34,616 nt of DNA from a virus, in IMG/VR virus record IMGVR_UViG_3300030430_002613, positions 1 through 34,616 of that record; one strand, written 5' to 3'. The position numbers and the translations under genes are program-made. Under the pieces are notes generated by a model. It saw only the letters and a list, made by a program, of their open reading frames with translations, had not been told where the DNA came from and did no database searches. Positions 21,086 to 30,149 of this stretch are shown here, in pieces. Position 1 is the first letter of the stretch. Each line of letters opens with the position of its first letter.

Positions 21086-21120
21086 AAGAATAGTGGGCAG
21101 ATTAAACCACCCACTTTCTT
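21086..21120 (-). promoter_or_regulatory. Hairpin between capsid and tail tube genes
   Basis: On the minus strand AAGAA-A-GTGGG pairs with CCCAC-TA-TTCTT around a 12-base loop. No T-run follows, so it is unlikely to terminate fully. It could protect the 3' end of a capsid mRNA or set a processing point between two highly expressed genes. Confidence 0.55.
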
Positions 21121-21135
21121 GTTATTAATTACTTA

Positions 21136-22059
21136 TTACGAATAAAGAACGATATCGCTACCTATTCCATGCTGAATACCAGCAGTAAATCTCATAACGA
21201 TTCTTACATTCTGTGAACCATCGATATCTGCCATATCAATAACTTTTACTTCGTTGTGATCTGATAAAAGACCAGTACCGAAATACAAGTTAGATTTTTC
21301 AGCAGCTACAATGGTGTCAGCCGCTAAACCACGTGCCAAAACGAGGTTGATTCCATCAAAGGTCAAATTTCCACCGTTGAACCACTGAGTACCTTTGTTG
21401 TCTGTACCAGCAGCACCAATATTAGATGCAAACCCACCTAAAGCTCTTACGTAAGCTCTATATACTCCTGAAGGAACATAGATGAATAAATCCTCTTTAG
21501 CATATACTGCTGATGGAATCGCATCTGCCACTTTTCCAAGCTCTGTAATCACATTTCCAGAATTTACAGTAGTGCCACTTACATCAACGACATCTGAGTC
21601 TGCAAGTAAAGTAGTTTTAAACCCATCAAATTCACCAGCATTAGAATTTGAACCACCCCAAATATTTTGTTCCATTTTCTGTGCTGTTTTCTCTGCTACG
21701 TGAGCAATTAAGAAATCAGATAATGAAGGTGGTAAATCTGAATATGCTGAGAATCCCATTTGGATAGCTTCCCAATCAGATATAAAATCCTTCTTACATA
21801 ATTGTAAGTTAACTTGAAATTCTTCCATAGTAAGAATTCTTTCAGTTAACGTAAGTGTTGAAGTAGGATCAAAATCACAAGTAGCATCTTTTACCAATGA
21901 ATCAGTAGCTACTTTTTTAAGTACCTCTTTATGCTTTATATTCGGCTTGATAGTAATAAGTTCGTTTGCTAAAGTGTCTCCACTTAAAAGAGCAGCAGAA
22001 ATATATTTACCAGCAAATTCTCCAGCATAGGTTGTTGTTAAGTTATTAGTTGTTGCCAT
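21136..22059 (-). CDS. Major capsid protein (HK97-like)
   Basis: A 307-residue protein. It opens MATTNNLTTTYAGEFAGKYISAALLSGDTLANELITIKPNIK and includes LTERILTMEEFQVNLQLCKKDFISDWEA and TAQKMEQNIWGGSN, consistent with the E-loop and P-domain region of HK97-fold capsids I know from Bacteroidetes phages. The C-terminal part holds NLYFGTGLLSDHNEVKVIDMADIDGSQNVRIVMRFTAGIQHGI, the usual closing strand set. Its neighbours are a scaffold-like protein and protease upstream and the tail tube downstream. No separate delta domain is obvious, consistent with a separate scaffold. Confidence 0.85.
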   Translation of the reverse strand: MATTNNLTTTYAGEFAGKYISAALLSGDTLANELITIKPNIKHKEVLKKVATDSLVKDATCDFDPTSTLTLTERILTMEEFQVNLQLCKKDFISDWEAIQMGFSAYSDLPPSLSDFLIAHVAEKTAQKMEQNIWGGSNSNAGEFDGFKTTLLADSDVVDVSGTTVNSGNVITELGKVADAIPSAVYAKEDLFIYVPSGVYRAYVRALGGFASNIGAAGTDNKGTQWFNGGNLTFDGINLVLARGLAADTIVAAEKSNLYFGTGLLSDHNEVKVIDMADIDGSQNVRIVMRFTAGIQHGIGSDIVLYS

Positions 22060-22081
22060 TTTATATATATTTATTTATTTA

Positions 22082-22486
22082 TTATCCTGTTGCTGTTAAT
22101 GCACCACTTGATAGTGCGTTACCAAATACATAGTAGTTTGAACCATCAGACCATATGTCTATGAAATCACCTAAGTTAGATGATCCATGTACAAAGTTAA
22201 TTTGGTCTGCTGCATCTACGTCTACGACTGCACCTGCAACGATTAAACTACCTTCCATCTTATCTGCTGTACCACCTGCTATTACTGTATTTGCTGTATC
22301 CATAGCACCAGTAGTAACAAATCTACAGTTGAATCCTTCTTTAGGTGCAGGTAAAGTAACTGTACCACCTGAACCACTTACCTTAAAAATCTTCCCACTG
22401 TCAGCAGCTGTTAAACTAGAGCCTACAGAGATTGCTTCATACTTAGGGAAAATTCTGGTAACATCATTTGAAATTGTTATTGCCAT
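22082..22486 (-). CDS. Capsid decoration-like protein
   Basis: A 134-residue beta-rich protein directly upstream of the capsid gene. Its sequence (ADSGKIFKVSGSGGTVTLPAPKEGFNCRFV, GGTADKMEGSLIVAG, FIDIWSDGSNYYVFGNAL in parts) resembles a motif seen in phage decoration or fibre-tip proteins where a G-x-W-S-D-G-S-x-Y strand closes the fold. It may coat the capsid surface. A role elsewhere on the virion is possible. Confidence 0.55.
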   Translation of the reverse strand: MAITISNDVTRIFPKYEAISVGSSLTAADSGKIFKVSGSGGTVTLPAPKEGFNCRFVTTGAMDTANTVIAGGTADKMEGSLIVAGAVVDVDAADQINFVHGSSNLGDFIDIWSDGSNYYVFGNALSSGALTATG

Positions 22487-22503
22487 TTTTATTTATTTAT
22501 TAA

Positions 22504-23037
22504 TTAATTACTAATCTTTGATAAAACTCTATCTAGTGTACTGATAGGTCTATTTGGGTTTCTAAAGCTGTTATTAGCTTTTTTTACTTCTGTTTCAGGA
22601 CTATGTTTTATAGTTTCAGCAGCAGGTTCAGCAGAAAGCTTCTCGATTTGCTCAGACATCATTTTCTTTTCCTTGTCATGATATCCCATCTCATCATCTA
22701 CTCTCTTCATGAGTGCTGCTAATTTAGACTCCATAGAAGCCATTTTAGCTTCAAATTCTTCTTTTTTAACATAACCTTCCATCAGTTGAGTTTCTTCTGC
22801 TTCTACTTCTGTAGACTCATCAGAAAGCTCTTCTTCAGCAACTTCTTCGGTAGTTTCTTTAACTTCTTCAGAAAGCTCCTGCTTTGTTTCTTGGTTGTCT
22901 TCTTTTACTTGCTCAGATAAATTTTCTGCAACGACTTCTTCTTCTTTGATGCCTTGAGCTAATTCATCTTCCTTAGTAAGCTTAGACAACTTTTGTAATA
23001 TTTCATTTAAAATTGTTGTCGCTTTTGGAGATTCCAT
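22504..23037 (-). CDS. Scaffolding-like acidic coiled-coil protein
   Basis: A 177-residue protein with a very acidic, E-rich first half (ENLSEQVKEDNQETKQEL...) and a predicted coiled coil in the second half (KKEEFEAKMASMESKLAALMKRVDDEMGYHDKEKKMM). The C-terminus is basic (FRNPNRPISTLDRVLSKISN) and may touch the capsid. Position between protease and capsid genes, the charge and the coiled coil all suit a scaffolding protein that is removed by the protease. No sequence family is claimed. Confidence 0.7.
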   Translation of the reverse strand: MESPKATTILNEILQKLSKLTKEDELAQGIKEEEVVAENLSEQVKEDNQETKQELSEEVKETTEEVAEEELSDESTEVEAEETQLMEGYVKKEEFEAKMASMESKLAALMKRVDDEMGYHDKEKKMMSEQIEKLSAEPAAETIKHSPETEVKKANNSFRNPNRPISTLDRVLSKISN

Positions 23038-23097
23038 ATTAATATATTTATAAAGTAATTCACGTAATTAATTACTTATAATTAATATGTTTCATTT

Positions 23098-23256
23098 TTA
23101 AGTTCCATCGCCTGTAATATTACCTATTCCCTGTGCCTGTAAGCTACCATCACAACACTTAGAATGGTAAGTTATACCATCAGGACATAAGCAACCTCTT
23201 TTACCACCTTTTGGTGATGTTCTACTATATGTGTATCTTCTTCTTTTACGTATCAT
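23098..23256 (-). CDS. Conserved cysteine micro-protein (CCDGS-QAQGIG), 52 aa
   Basis: Basic N-terminus (MIRKRRRYTYSRTSPKGGKR) followed by GCLCPDGITYHSKCCDGSLQ and AQGIGNITGDGT. I recall the KCCDGSLxAQGIG tail from many Bacteroidetes phages. Four cysteines (CLC, CC) suggest a metal site or disulfides. Its ATG overlaps the TAA of the protease gene by one base. It is in the head operon and may be a minor virion part; function unknown. Confidence 0.75.
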   Translation of the reverse strand: MIRKRRRYTYSRTSPKGGKRGCLCPDGITYHSKCCDGSLQAQGIGNITGDGT

Positions 23257-24830
23257 TATTTTTTACTTTTAGGATGTTTCTTAGGTAGCAAATCATAATC
23301 CGTAGTATACTTTGGATTTTGTGGTCGTCCGTTTTTTACTAAATATAAAAATGCGTTGGTTCTTGCAAATGCCCACTGCGAAGCAGACCTGACCTTTGGA
23401 GAATGACTTGTGTTAAAAGCACCAAGTCCTCTTTGATATACACTAGCCAACATGCCTACTGTTACACCATAACCTAATTTATCTTTATATCTTTTATTAA
23501 AATCATCTGCTTTCTTTTGTAATGTAGCTCTATCTTTTGCAGATACCTTAGCACCTCTCTTACCTTTTGCTGTGCCTTTTGCAGTACCTTTACCTTTAGG
23601 ATTGGGGTTAGGTGTACCTGAAGCTGGTGCTTTAGGTGATTTTCTTATGCCACCTCTTGATCCTACTTTTGCATAGTAACCTTTTTTTCTTACACATTTA
23701 CCAGTTTTATCTTTTACAAATCCTTTAGGACATTTCTGCATTTCTTCTTTACTGTGATATTCACAAGGCATATACCATTCTTTACCTTCAAAGTTATGTA
23801 CGTGAAATCCTTCGCACCCTAAATCTTTTGCAATCTGTAGTGCTTTTTCTTTGCTAGAATATGCTAGTCTATCATCTATAATTGCAAAGTCATCATCTAC
23901 AACTTGAGAAGCTAAATCTATCTCACCTAATTCTTTTAGTTTAGATACAGACCATCTTAGACCAGCTTTACCACCCCAAGCATCATACATTAGTTTACCA
24001 CATCCATCAGAATATGTTTTAGATACTTCTAAGTCTTTTTTATGTCTAGCTAAAAAGCTTCTCATCCTCTTTATTGTTGATACACTCAAAGCAGATTTTG
24101 ATGCTAACATCGATGCTCTTCTTTTCCCCACAGCAGTGCCACAAGAACCCCAGCCATTTTTTTCTACATATTCTAATACTCTTTTAGCGTTATTTACTAC
24201 ACCTTGAGGATAGTCGCTATAAGATGCAAGTTTAGTTTTTTTAGATTCTATAAAGTCTTTTATTTCAAATAGTATTTCTTCTGCTTCAGATTCATCTAGT
24301 AATTCTGTACTCATTTGTACTTTATCTGTAAAATATCCTTCTATAGAAAAACCTGAGACTAAACCTGTCTTAACATAGTTTTCCCAAACATCATCGTTGT
24401 TTACTTTCATAGAAACCATCCAAGTTCCTACTGGTAAATCCATATCGTATTTCCTAGACTTATCATGTACTTCATCTTCTATAATCCATGATTCTACTAC
24501 AGACAAACCGTTAAGAGATGCTTGGTGTTCTAGTGTAGATTTATTCTGATTGCCTTTCATAAGAAATAGTTCTGATGCTTTTCTTACTGTATCTTCTGAA
24601 AAATAGATATAATATTCATCATCTTCTGTTTGACGATATATATTTTTGTTTGGTACTAAAGCAGCACCCATTAGTATTCTTTTTTCAGAGTCTACTTCTG
24701 CTAATTGTATTTTATGGTCTTTTGATAAAGCAATAAATTTTTCTTCTATAGCAGGTTTATCAACTATGCTAATAGCTTCTATTCCTGCAAGTAATGCTTC
24801 TTCGTCTATTATTAATTCTATAATTCTCAT
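23256..24830 (-). CDS. XkdF-like prohead protease fused to DUF5824-like C-terminal domain
   Basis: A 524-residue multidomain protein. Residues 1-190 match the XkdF-type protease domain: LLAGIEAISIVDKPAIEEKF at the start, a central MGAALVPNKNIYR, then LEHQASLNGLSVVESWIIED and TGLVSGFSIEGYF with the likely His/Ser pair. Residues about 205-305 form a second module (GSCGTAVGKRRASMLAS, SFLARHKKDL, GCGKLMYDAWGGKAGLRW). A K/G/P-rich linker (390-425) leads to a DUF5824-like domain with LGYGVTVGMLASVYQRGLGAFNTSHSPKVRSASQWAFARTNAFL. The protease would mature the head; the role of the other modules is unknown, possibly internal cargo released by cleavage in the linker. Confidence 0.8.
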   Translation of the reverse strand: MRIIELIIDEEALLAGIEAISIVDKPAIEEKFIALSKDHKIQLAEVDSEKRILMGAALVPNKNIYRQTEDDEYYIYFSEDTVRKASELFLMKGNQNKSTLEHQASLNGLSVVESWIIEDEVHDKSRKYDMDLPVGTWMVSMKVNNDDVWENYVKTGLVSGFSIEGYFTDKVQMSTELLDESEAEEILFEIKDFIESKKTKLASYSDYPQGVVNNAKRVLEYVEKNGWGSCGTAVGKRRASMLASKSALSVSTIKRMRSFLARHKKDLEVSKTYSDGCGKLMYDAWGGKAGLRWSVSKLKELGEIDLASQVVDDDFAIIDDRLAYSSKEKALQIAKDLGCEGFHVHNFEGKEWYMPCEYHSKEEMQKCPKGFVKDKTGKCVRKKGYYAKVGSRGGIRKSPKAPASGTPNPNPKGKGTAKGTAKGKRGAKVSAKDRATLQKKADDFNKRYKDKLGYGVTVGMLASVYQRGLGAFNTSHSPKVRSASQWAFARTNAFLYLVKNGRPQNPKYTTDYDLLPKKHPKSKK

Positions 24831-26599
24831 ATTCCTGCTGTGTTTGTTATATTTCTATCTAATTCTTGTTGTGAGGATATCTCTTTACCTACTACAAATG
24901 CTTTCAATGGTTTGTTTTGCTGTGCAGAAACAAGTCTTCCTAACTGAGATACTTGAGACGCACCAACGACATTAAAATCAGGTGCTTCTACAGTAGATCC
25001 TGAGCCAACAGAAGAACCTGCCATTCTTGGATTACTTGGGTCAGTTTGTAATATATTTCTAACTTGTGCAAACCCAAGCAAAGCACGAGTAGCTGCATAA
25101 ATTTCACCTAAAGGTGGTGGTACTTTTAAAGCTGCTGTAATACCCTCATAGGTGTTAAATAAAGCTTGTGCTATAGCAACTATTTTGCCTACTTTACTTT
25201 GTTCACCAGCAGCCTGTATAAATGCTGCTGTTAAATCTTGTAAGGCTTCTTTTTTCTCTAGAAGCAGAAGTTTATCATAATACTTGTTCACCTGTAGTAT
25301 TGCATCCTGCTTGTATTCTTCGTCAGCAATAATGCTTTTAATTTCAGCCAGTCTCTGTTGTTTTGCTTTTATTATTCTAGCACCAGCAAATTCTAGCTCT
25401 CTTACCTCTAAATCTTCATTCTTTTTAAAATATTCCTCTCTTATTTTACCTAGTTCTCTTATAGCTTCTATATGTTTTTGTATCTGTTCTATTTGTTGCT
25501 TAGTGACAGAATCAAATTCTTTTTTAGTTACTATATTTTTCTCTTCTGATAAATTTAAGTTTTCTATTTCATCGTATACCTTTTTTAATTCATTTATATA
25601 TTGTTGGTTGGTTTTATTAACACCATCTTGTATTTCTTTTACTTTAACTATAGTTTTCTGTCTTCTTTTCTCTGTTTGCTCTGTGCCATCTACTGCTTCA
25701 TTATATTTGTCAAACAATTCTGTGCCTATTTTTAAAGCAGGGAAGAACATGGCAGTAAGTGGATTGTTAACAATTAACTTAAAAAAGTTAACTACCTTTT
25801 CCGATACTTTACTGAAAAATTCACTAATAGGCTCTAACAATGTTTTTAGTAACGTAAAGAATTTATTTATACCTGAACTTTCTTTTTCTCTTATTTTTTG
25901 TATTTCTATAAGTGCCTTTTTGTTGTTTTCATCTATAAGTGACAATATGGCTTTAGCTTTAGCTTCTAGTGCTGCTAGTTTTATAGCTTTTTCTATAAGT
26001 TCGTTTGAGTCTTTACTTAATTGATTATTTGCATCAAGTTCAATGTTTTGTAAACCAGTAATCTTTTTAAGCCTTTCTACAAGTTTTGTTCTTTGGACAT
26101 ATGACCCGTTACCATTGTCGATAGCACCTTGTAAAGCTCTTATGTTTATTTCTGTCTCTTTAAATGAAGCTTGTGCTTCTATCAATGCATCTTTTAGTTT
26201 TCTTGTTGCATCAGCTGAACCACCAAATAATTTTATAAGTTTTGGTAAAAACGTTATAAGTAGCTGTATACCTATTAACAGTAGGTTGTTGAATTTAAGA
26301 AGATTTCTTAAAGATTGTGCATACGAACCTGTTGCATCTTTAGATGTTTTAAATAAGTTAATTAATTGTGACAAGTTGTTTGCTATAGCTGTAAATCCAA
26401 AACTTGCATCTGAAGCAAGTCTACTTGTTTCCATGAGGATTGCGTTATCAATACCTGCTGTGGCTTTAGGATCTTTACCTTTTTTCTGTACCCTGTTTAC
26501 AGATTGCTCTAATTTATTAAAGCTTTCCTTAACCTTATTTACGTTTCTTGTCGCACCACCACCGTCTACCAGTATTCTAACTAGAACTTCTTGTGCCAT
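24827..26599 (-). CDS. Tail tape measure protein
   Basis: A 590-residue, largely helical protein. It opens with MAQEVLVRILVDGGGATRNVNKVKESFNKLEQSVNRV, the usual tape-measure start, has hydrophobic segments (LLIGIQLLITFLPKLIKLF and NPLTAMFFPALKIG), long coiled coils (residues 330-470), and a conserved end KEALQDLTAAFIQAAGEQSKVGKIVAIAQALFNTYEGITAALKVPPP. The protein sets tail length; about 590 residues would suit a rather short siphovirus tail (inference). It overlaps the protease by ATGA and follows the large tail proteins rather than preceding them. Confidence 0.85.
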   Translation of the reverse strand: MAQEVLVRILVDGGGATRNVNKVKESFNKLEQSVNRVQKKGKDPKATAGIDNAILMETSRLASDASFGFTAIANNLSQLINLFKTSKDATGSYAQSLRNLLKFNNLLLIGIQLLITFLPKLIKLFGGSADATRKLKDALIEAQASFKETEINIRALQGAIDNGNGSYVQRTKLVERLKKITGLQNIELDANNQLSKDSNELIEKAIKLAALEAKAKAILSLIDENNKKALIEIQKIREKESSGINKFFTLLKTLLEPISEFFSKVSEKVVNFFKLIVNNPLTAMFFPALKIGTELFDKYNEAVDGTEQTEKRRQKTIVKVKEIQDGVNKTNQQYINELKKVYDEIENLNLSEEKNIVTKKEFDSVTKQQIEQIQKHIEAIRELGKIREEYFKKNEDLEVRELEFAGARIIKAKQQRLAEIKSIIADEEYKQDAILQVNKYYDKLLLLEKKEALQDLTAAFIQAAGEQSKVGKIVAIAQALFNTYEGITAALKVPPPLGEIYAATRALLGFAQVRNILQTDPSNPRMAGSSVGSGSTVEAPDFNVVGASQVSQLGRLVSAQQNKPLKAFVVGKEISSQQELDRNITNTAGI

Positions 26600-26735
26600 A
26601 TCTTATTCTTTTTAGTGTTTGCTTTAATTCTTTAATATCGCTTACAGCTTTATATTTACCTTTAGCGATGTCAACATCTTCTGATATGCCATACCAATCA
26701 TCTGCGTTCAATAATTCTAATATATTTTTTATCAT
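26577..26735 (-). CDS. Small protein between tail protein and tape measure, 52 aa
   Basis: MIKNILELLNADDWYGISED... then basic KELKQTLKRIRYGTRSSS. The ATG overlaps the TGA of the 763-residue gene (ATGA) and the end overlaps the tape-measure start by 23 bases. Its place suggests a tail assembly chaperone-like role, but it is far shorter than those and no slippery site was seen. Confidence 0.55.
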   Translation of the reverse strand: MIKNILELLNADDWYGISEDVDIAKGKYKAVSDIKELKQTLKRIRYGTRSSS

Positions 26736-29023
26736 ACTATTTCTCCCTCAAATAGGTTTAATAATTCTAATGTACTTTTACCAGTTCTTATGTCTGTAGT
26801 TATTGAATTTATTCTATAAATATTATCCTGAAATTTAAGCTGGTCATTTAATTTATATCTAATTATTACATTTGGTGGTAGATACGCAGTAAATTTAACA
26901 ACCTTTTTTAGAGGATTAAATACAGATCTAATATAACTACTATAGAACTTTTTAAATAACGAATTATTTGCTAACTGTTGCTCATCTCCCTGTTCAAAAC
27001 CAGTAGCAGAAGTATTTAACAAACTGTTATAATCTGTTAGCTCAAACTCGTCTACTTCAGAATCAAAGTTAATCATGAAATCAGGTGCTGCTGTTATTAC
27101 ACCTGATCCATCTTTAGTTGGTGCTTCGTTGGCATTTGAAGCTCTCCAGTAGGTCGAAATAGCATCTTCAGAACCACTAATCCAATTTATATAGTGATTG
27201 GCACTTGATATAGTTTGAAATATGCCATAAAACAATAAAGGTTTTATATTTTTAGAACTGTAGTTTCCTGTGTCTTCATTAAAATTACCACCAGCAGCAT
27301 ATCCCCATTGAATTTCTGTTTGAGTCTGATTGTCACCTAAATCTAATAAATGCTCGTACTTTAGATGTGAGAAAGGTAATTGTACATCGTACTTTTTACC
27401 AAAATCTGTATATCCTTCAGGAGTAAATTCTGCATTACCAAAAACCTTGTTGTGTGTAACAAAATGATTTTCCATTAAAACAGTATCTGTCTCTTCAAAC
27501 TTAAAGTGTATTGTAGTGAAAGGTAGGGATGCAGAAACGGTATGTTGTGATATATCAACATAATCCTGTATATCTATTGTACCACCTGTAGGATTGTTTA
27601 CAGCATCTGCATAAAACGAATCTAAAGTCATAACTTTTATTTTGCCAAAATCTGTATCAGATTCGTCATCCTCATAGAAGGCTACAAGATTAAACATTTT
27701 GAATATACCTGATAAAAAGTCAATAATCTTCAAGTCAGGCAAATGGTCTCTAATTATTATTTTACTTGTAGAAGTATACGTTCCACCACTATTTGCTGCT
27801 GCAAAAGTTGGTGAATAACCTGTAAATCTAAACAATGCTAATTTGGCACTGAATTCAGCAGTAAATACAATACCTACATATGTTTCTACAACAAATCTAA
27901 CTTTATAAAGTCTGGGATCCCTGTTGTGGCAGAAAGTTTTATTGAACTTTAAGGTTTGTGTGCCAACACCTGATATCTCAGCTAGTGTATCTCCTGTGAC
28001 ATCATCAATTGCTTTTATAGTATAATTTTTTTCTGTTTGTCCTACAGATGGTGTTATTTTAAGTTCCATGATAAAAGAACCCTTTTTACAAGCACCTGAG
28101 AATATATGTTTCTTCATTTGGAAGTCTACAGTGTCATTACTAGATACAGTAGGGTTGGTTGTGAACTTATCGTCTGTAATACTTATGGCAGGAAGATTTG
28201 TGATGTCTATAGTCTGTATTTCTTTGCCTTGAAATTCATAATCTATAATATCACCTGATGCAGAGCTTAACCACATATATAAATTAGTAAATGCTTCAGT
28301 TCCAAAAAAGTCTCTTGTAAATACTATGCCATATTTACCTTCTATAGCTTCAATAATATGTGAGCATTTTATAGCAGGTTTTAAGTCTGTAAAAGCTAAA
28401 CCTCTTGTTGCATCTGTGCCTATACTAAATAAATTACCTGAGTAGTTGCTGGGGTCACTTGTGCTTAAAGAAGAGTCAAAAAACAATCTTTTGGTTGGTG
28501 TTATTAGAGGATATATTACAGAATTATGGACACCAATACCAGTATTAAAACCACCCTTAACTGTAGCAGCATCATAGGTGTGATCATAAAGTGTAAGCTG
28601 ATTAGATTTACCTGCTTCTGTCAAAGCATCTAATTTATCCTCTTTAATTAAATCTTTTAACTGTACCGTATTACCAAAAAATGTTATGTTATAACTTGCT
28701 GGTCTATTATGATTCATATTAACTGAATTCACCTGTACAAAACCTCTTCTAAACAGAATAAAGTTTATAAATATCTTTGCTGCTTTTTTAGTTCTAGTAT
28801 CAAAACCACCTTCGGTTATGTGTGGGGAATAAAAATGACCAAATGTTTTATTGTTTTCATCTGATGCAGGAACAGTAAATGACTGGCTAAAATCTGTAAA
28901 TACTTTACCAACATCTTTTAAATCCTGTAGGGTTGAGGTTATTTCGATGGTTTCATCTCCATACAAGTCTATTTTTCTGTCTTTGTTACTTGTATCTTGT
29001 ATATATAATTGTACCTCTGTCAT
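26732..29023 (-). CDS. Large tail/baseplate-like structural protein
   Basis: A 763-residue protein. The N-terminus (YIQDTSNKDRKIDLYGDETIEITSTLQDLKDVGKVFTDFSQSFTVPASDENNK) has the FSQSFTVPAS box I associate with a large tail protein of Bacteroidetes phages, and the C-terminus has KLNDQLKFQDNIYRINSITTDIRTGKSTLELLNLFEG, another shared element. The centre is beta-rich. It probably belongs to the distal tail or tail tip. It shares one base with the preceding gene and couples to the small gene by ATGA. I cannot assign it to Dit or Tal by sequence. Confidence 0.65.
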   Translation of the reverse strand: MTEVQLYIQDTSNKDRKIDLYGDETIEITSTLQDLKDVGKVFTDFSQSFTVPASDENNKTFGHFYSPHITEGGFDTRTKKAAKIFINFILFRRGFVQVNSVNMNHNRPASYNITFFGNTVQLKDLIKEDKLDALTEAGKSNQLTLYDHTYDAATVKGGFNTGIGVHNSVIYPLITPTKRLFFDSSLSTSDPSNYSGNLFSIGTDATRGLAFTDLKPAIKCSHIIEAIEGKYGIVFTRDFFGTEAFTNLYMWLSSASGDIIDYEFQGKEIQTIDITNLPAISITDDKFTTNPTVSSNDTVDFQMKKHIFSGACKKGSFIMELKITPSVGQTEKNYTIKAIDDVTGDTLAEISGVGTQTLKFNKTFCHNRDPRLYKVRFVVETYVGIVFTAEFSAKLALFRFTGYSPTFAAANSGGTYTSTSKIIIRDHLPDLKIIDFLSGIFKMFNLVAFYEDDESDTDFGKIKVMTLDSFYADAVNNPTGGTIDIQDYVDISQHTVSASLPFTTIHFKFEETDTVLMENHFVTHNKVFGNAEFTPEGYTDFGKKYDVQLPFSHLKYEHLLDLGDNQTQTEIQWGYAAGGNFNEDTGNYSSKNIKPLLFYGIFQTISSANHYINWISGSEDAISTYWRASNANEAPTKDGSGVITAAPDFMINFDSEVDEFELTDYNSLLNTSATGFEQGDEQQLANNSLFKKFYSSYIRSVFNPLKKVVKFTAYLPPNVIIRYKLNDQLKFQDNIYRINSITTDIRTGKSTLELLNLFEGEIV

Positions 29024-30147
29024 TACCTAATACTTTGTACAAATTCAGAATCTGCTTCGAATTCTAAAGCATAGTTGACAAGCTTGTCATCTTTTCTAGT
29101 TAAAAAGTTTACATTGTCAGATACCACCTTAACAGGCACTGCTAACGAAGAGGTATTATCGGATGGACTTAACCTATTCGTATCATGTATATATACATAT
29201 TCTGAAACTAATATCTCTTTAATTACTTGGCTATGACTTGCATGTATAAATCCAGTATTCATAGTAAATCTTTCTCTACCCTGATTCTCTATATATCTTG
29301 TTTGATGTCTAGATGGATTATAAGTTGTAGGGTTAGTTTGTATTTCTATGATTGATTTTTTGTAATCTGATCTATTTGCATTCATCCCATCTCTTTTGAG
29401 TGCGAAGAAATACATGCTTTGTATTACACCAAATTTATTTAGAAAAGATAATTTGTGTGGTAAATTCTTACATTCTTCAATACATTCGATATTTATAGTT
29501 CTAGTTGTTCCATCGGATCTTGTAATTGTAACTTTATTTGCATTTGCAGGTATAGATTTTGTGTTTACAGAATTGTTGCTACTTGAGCTTAACGAGCCTG
29601 TTTTGTCAATGGTAATATCTGTAGTTGGGTTCAATCTTATCTCTTGTGCTATTGTAAAAGGAACAGCAGTACCAGTTGTATTGAGTTTTAGTTGTGTTGT
29701 ATCTTGAAAATATACAACTTTGGTAACACCATCTGTTCCTTGTTGATAAAACGGTACAATGATTTCAGAACCACAAAGGTTATTAATTACAGAATTAGAT
29801 ATCATAAAATCTTTTGATAGCTCAGGATTTATATTGTCGTTTAATTCACCGTAGCCTCTAAATGCTAAAGCTTTTTGTTTTATCTTTTCACTGTCGCTAT
29901 CTGTTGTGTCATCATCGTATGTTCTTGTGATTTCCCATTCTACATTTTTTGTTTGATTGATATTTGTATAATTACCATCAAATTCAATTTCAATAAAATC
30001 TTTTACTAATTCTGCTATTTCAAACACTATAGTGGTCTGGTAGACAAGTTTGGTTTTATTTATAGTATAAGTGGGTGTGCTAGGTCTTTTAAGTATGTCG
30101 CCACTCCATATATATAATTTTAATTCTGCGGAAGAAAGTTTAGCCAT
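29023..30147 (-). CDS. Virion structural protein, 374 aa
   Basis: Beta-rich 374-residue protein placed between two other large tail proteins. It opens LSSAELKLYIWSGDILKRPSTPTYTINKTKL and contains NLPHKLSFLNKFGVIQSMYFFALKRDG, then NPSRHQTRYIENQGRERFTMNTGF. The RYIENQGRERFTMNTGF strand resembles a piece shared by minor tail proteins of this phage group. A cysteine pair (ECIEECKN) lies near residue 225. No enzyme motif is visible. Confidence 0.6.
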   Translation of the reverse strand: MAKLSSAELKLYIWSGDILKRPSTPTYTINKTKLVYQTTIVFEIAELVKDFIEIEFDGNYTNINQTKNVEWEITRTYDDDTTDSDSEKIKQKALAFRGYGELNDNINPELSKDFMISNSVINNLCGSEIIVPFYQQGTDGVTKVVYFQDTTQLKLNTTGTAVPFTIAQEIRLNPTTDITIDKTGSLSSSSNNSVNTKSIPANANKVTITRSDGTTRTINIECIEECKNLPHKLSFLNKFGVIQSMYFFALKRDGMNANRSDYKKSIIEIQTNPTTYNPSRHQTRYIENQGRERFTMNTGFIHASHSQVIKEILVSEYVYIHDTNRLSPSDNTSSLAVPVKVVSDNVNFLTRKDDKLVNYALEFEADSEFVQSIR

Positions 30148-30149
30148 GT

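Noticed and set aside
25284-26024. Long plus-strand ORF (246 codons) over the tape-measure gene
   Set aside because: Its S/C/F-rich composition is the typical antisense shadow of a coiled-coil gene, and no promoter or leader is present.
26577-26735. Programmed frameshift making a tail chaperone fusion before the tape measure
   Set aside because: No slippery heptamer was seen and the two ORFs are joined by an ordinary ATGA overlap.
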